From Atopsyche davidsoni (Eukaryota; Arthropoda; Insecta; Trichoptera; Hydrobiosidae), in NCBI GenBank assembly GCA_022113835.1, contig JAILWY010000009.1, positions 6,982,001-7,046,000 on the forward strand: a DNA stretch of 64,000 nucleotides, in the 5' to 3' direction. Below the pieces are notes generated by a model that worked only from the letters and a program-made list of their open reading frames with translations, did no database searches and was not told where the DNA came from. Position 1 is the first letter of the stretch. The number at the start of each line of letters is the position of its first letter. Positions 61,001 to 64,000 of this stretch are shown here, piece after piece. The translations under genes were made by a program, and so were the position numbers.

Positions 61001-64000
61001 GCGATCACACTTCATACTTATCTGATGCCGATTTTTTTTATGATTTTCGTCTTGTTGTAAGCAGTAAGAGGTAACATACTGGAGACGTATCAAGCCGGAC
61101 TCAACCGCAATAGCCCTTGAATGCTTCCAACTGCTTGCCTTTGCCGATATCTTTGCGGCCTCTTTAAGAGGATTCGATGATAGTGTTGTTGTATATTCTG
61201 TATTCTCAGATTATCTGAGTTTGAATGTCTTCTGCTCAAATAATAAATATGTGAAATGTATACTGTTTGTTTGAATCAATTATATGAATAGTTTTTAATA
61301 TCAAAAGATTCAAACCTTTGACTAATTATACTTAAAAAGTATTACTTTCACAACTCATGGTGTATTTGGTATTAATAAATTGGCTAAGTACGGTAAACAA
61401 TGTTTAACATTTACGTCTGTTTGAATAGAGAAAATTATTAAAGTTTTGTGAGTGAATCACGTGCTTTTATTATAAGACCGGATTTCTTTTCTGAGTTTTA
61501 CAAAGACTCATTCTGCAGTGAGGTGATTCATTCGCCCGTTGTTGTACATATTTATTAATAAAGGTCCGACTCAACCGATGAGATTTCTCCATATGTATCA
61601 CCGGTCACCACAGGGCAACAAACTCTGTAACAAATCTATTTTCCCGCAGATTTACATGTAAATTTTTACAATATTATTCTAAAAAGAATGAAACGTTTAA
61701 CATTCTTCCAAAATTATTTGTTAAATTATATCAAATTATACCTCTGTTTGCGCAATGTCGATTTAGACTTCAAAAAAAATAATATTACTATTTAAGTTCA
61801 ATGATTTTTATTGTTCTTGACTTTCAAGAAGTCAGGTGGATAACTGAGCTTCACAATACAGACACTAAATATATTTTTGTACGGTAGAAGTTTTATTACA
61901 GACTATTAATTTAATTTATTTCTATTATTTTATTTTATATGGTCCAAGACAATTTCTAGCTATCTTTCATTTTGCTCAATTAAATATGATTGAATGTAGA
62001 AAATATAATTTCGCGAGCAGCCTACACCAGCAATGTCCAGGATACGCGTATAATTTGGATGGCTTACATAGCATAATAATAGGTTTACAATTCGTGAATT
62101 TTAAATGATAAATTATGTAAATTTTCAAATAGCATCAGCGAGATGATTAAAATATAGAAAACTCGCACACGTGTGGGCGGTAATAAATAAAAATACTTTT
62201 TACAATTAACTTCTGAATGTTGACACAGTGTGTTATAGAAAATTTCATGAATTGAAATAATAATCTTTAGTAATGTAAATTAGCCACATTGAATATGTAC
62301 CGTGTTGAAAATGACCACAATAAATATTGCCATATCAAATATTACGAAGTCATCGCCGCCAGTCAGTCTGGTCCGGTAACCACACTGGTCCATATAACCT
62401 TTAATTATACAGCTTTTGGAATTATACAAGCAGTTTACGATGCAAGTGCTATTTGTGAGTAATTAATCATTTATGGTTCGAACGCTGTGGGAGAATATCA
62501 ACGACTGCCATGTACAACATCTTCGATTTCGCAATTGTATAGATGGTAATATAAAGTTTTTTTTACATTTGGAAGTTAAATATTTTTATGATCACGCGTT
62601 CTTACAGATCTTAGAAATCAATGATCTAGAGTGGCACAATGTTGAGATTACCGGCTAAAGTTTATTAAGATGTCGGCGGACTGCAGCGACAAATTGTCAT
62701 ACATTAATTGTCATGTTGAGACTTTTTATTTTTTTAGATATACACGAAATGGTTAGTAATGCAACCATCAATAGATAGTACAAGAATACTTTTCAGTTGT
62801 AAATTGAGTATTATGCAGGTAACTGGAAGAGCAAGGCCTTCAAAACTATTTGATGACGGGAGTCTTAGACGAAGGCCCGGAGTCACCTTGAGCTGTAACG
62901 CATTGAGGGTTGATGGTGTTTTTAAACAATAGAAAATTGACCAAGAAAGACGTTTGAAGCTTTAAAGCTGCAATTATTTTAACATTGAAGGATCATCTGT
63001 AAATATGAAAGGTTTCTTTCTGAACAGGCCGATCATTATAATTTTTGCCACAGGTGCAAGGTTTATTGCGGCGGCTTAAAGGTCGCGCTTTATAAGCTTA
63101 AGGAGCAACTCTTCGAGACTCCCAAACCACTTTCCATAAAAAAATACTTTTGATCATAAATGCTACTATGAATTTCACGATGGTAGTTTATTAATAATCA
63201 TATCAAGGAGATTTATGTACTATACAATATTTATAATTATAAATTTTTCTCTTTGAGCATTTTCTTATCACATATTAAATATAAAAAATCGTATCCATAA
63301 TTCTGTTTTGATTCAATCTATTAGGTAATATCTATATTTATACATTTAAATTTGATTTATTTTCATTATAATTATTTATCGAACGTATCATTGTAATAGA
63401 GAGCTGTGTCTTATTTTCTATATTATAAGATGGAAAAAAAAATAAAAAATACACATACTTACATTTAAATAATATAAAAACTCATGGTATAAGTCGAAAT
63501 TAAAAAAATCTACTTTTGTAACGTTTCATCAATAAGTTTGTGTCCAATTTAAAATGAAAGAATGAGTGACATTTTCTTTAAAAAAAATATTGTTTGGAGG
63601 ATAAGAAACATACCAAATATGCAAAGTAACACGTTATAATATTTCTTGAAAGACTCATCAAGTATTTGTGTAATATGTACTTTAAAAAAACTTCGCTTGC
63701 AAAACTGAATGCCTGCATTGCGGTTAAAAAGGATGGTGAATATCTCCAGGTGTAATGCGAGGCTAAGAAGTAAGAAGCCATAAGAAGTCGGTACCGGCAG
63801 ATACTGCTACCGCCGAGACGGACAGATCGCCAGGTAAATCACGTGTTTATAATTATTACACGTCATCTCAGACTTAACGAATTCGTTAAAACATTACGGA
63901 ACCCAGCAAGCCGGCAATTAGAATTTCAGATTAGACTTTTTCCAAGAGTTAATTGAGTGTTTAGAAATAAAACTTGCTCGTCCTCTTGGCCGGCGTGAGG
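61001..64000. other. AT-rich stretch to window end
   Basis: No gene. GC-richer patches at 62340-62400, 62860-62900, 63775-63845 and at the very end (63985-64000, cut by the window edge). Frames of 61-67 codons at 62473-62658 (+) and 63578-63781 (-) are unrecognised. Confidence 0.5.

Noticed and set aside
1..64000. CRISPR arrays, rRNA genes, bacterial operons or multi-gene defence systems
   Set aside because: No regularly spaced repeats, no conserved rRNA segments and no adjacent long frames. The window is eukaryotic non-coding DNA in appearance.

Overview
The window is AT-rich (about one third G+C by eye, not counted) eukaryotic DNA in which I cannot identify any protein-coding or RNA gene. 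There are no bacterial-style operons, no long reading frames and no recognisable protein domains. The longest stop-free frames are about 95-120 codons, which is roughly what chance gives in 64 kb of this composition, and most of them lack an ATG. It reads as intergenic or long-intron DNA of an animal. An insect, possibly a moth or butterfly, is my best guess, based on the base composition and on transposon-like debris near 51.6 kb. That assignment is tentative.

Layout. A strongly AT-rich background is interrupted every 1-5 kb by short (100-300 bp) islets that are clearly richer in G+C and CpG. The main ones are near 1.8-2.4, 8.2, 13.4, 20.1-20.9, 22.2, 23.5, 26.4, 29.4, 30.0, 31.2, 32.0, 32.45, 36.2, 38.1, 38.65, 40.2, 41.0, 45.6, 49.5, 51.4, 52.7, 54.65, 55.6, 57.0, 59.3, 60.3 and 60.9 kb. 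None reads as a known exon. They could be conserved regulatory elements, small exons of a gene with very long introns, or old insertions.

The best-supported features are repeats. A foldback (long inverted repeat) transposable element lies at 26.65-26.92 kb, and a shortened relative lies at 59.93-60.11 kb. A diverged direct repeat of about 130 bp occurs at 49.64 and 52.42 kb. A perfect 15-bp inverted repeat with a 4-nt loop is at 50.32 kb. A (CTG)10 tract sits in a GC-rich islet at 54.72 kb. A 7-bp tandem repeat lies beside a consensus CRE palindrome at 38.7 kb, and a 14-bp tandem repeat is at 59.15 kb. Transposon density looks low for 64 kb of non-coding insect DNA.

I found no CRISPR array, rRNA, convincing tRNA, known microRNA hairpin, or any multi-gene system. 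Because no gene is called, nothing can be said about genes working together. The (CTG)10 islet and the series of CpG-rich islets are the places most worth testing for exons or enhancers.
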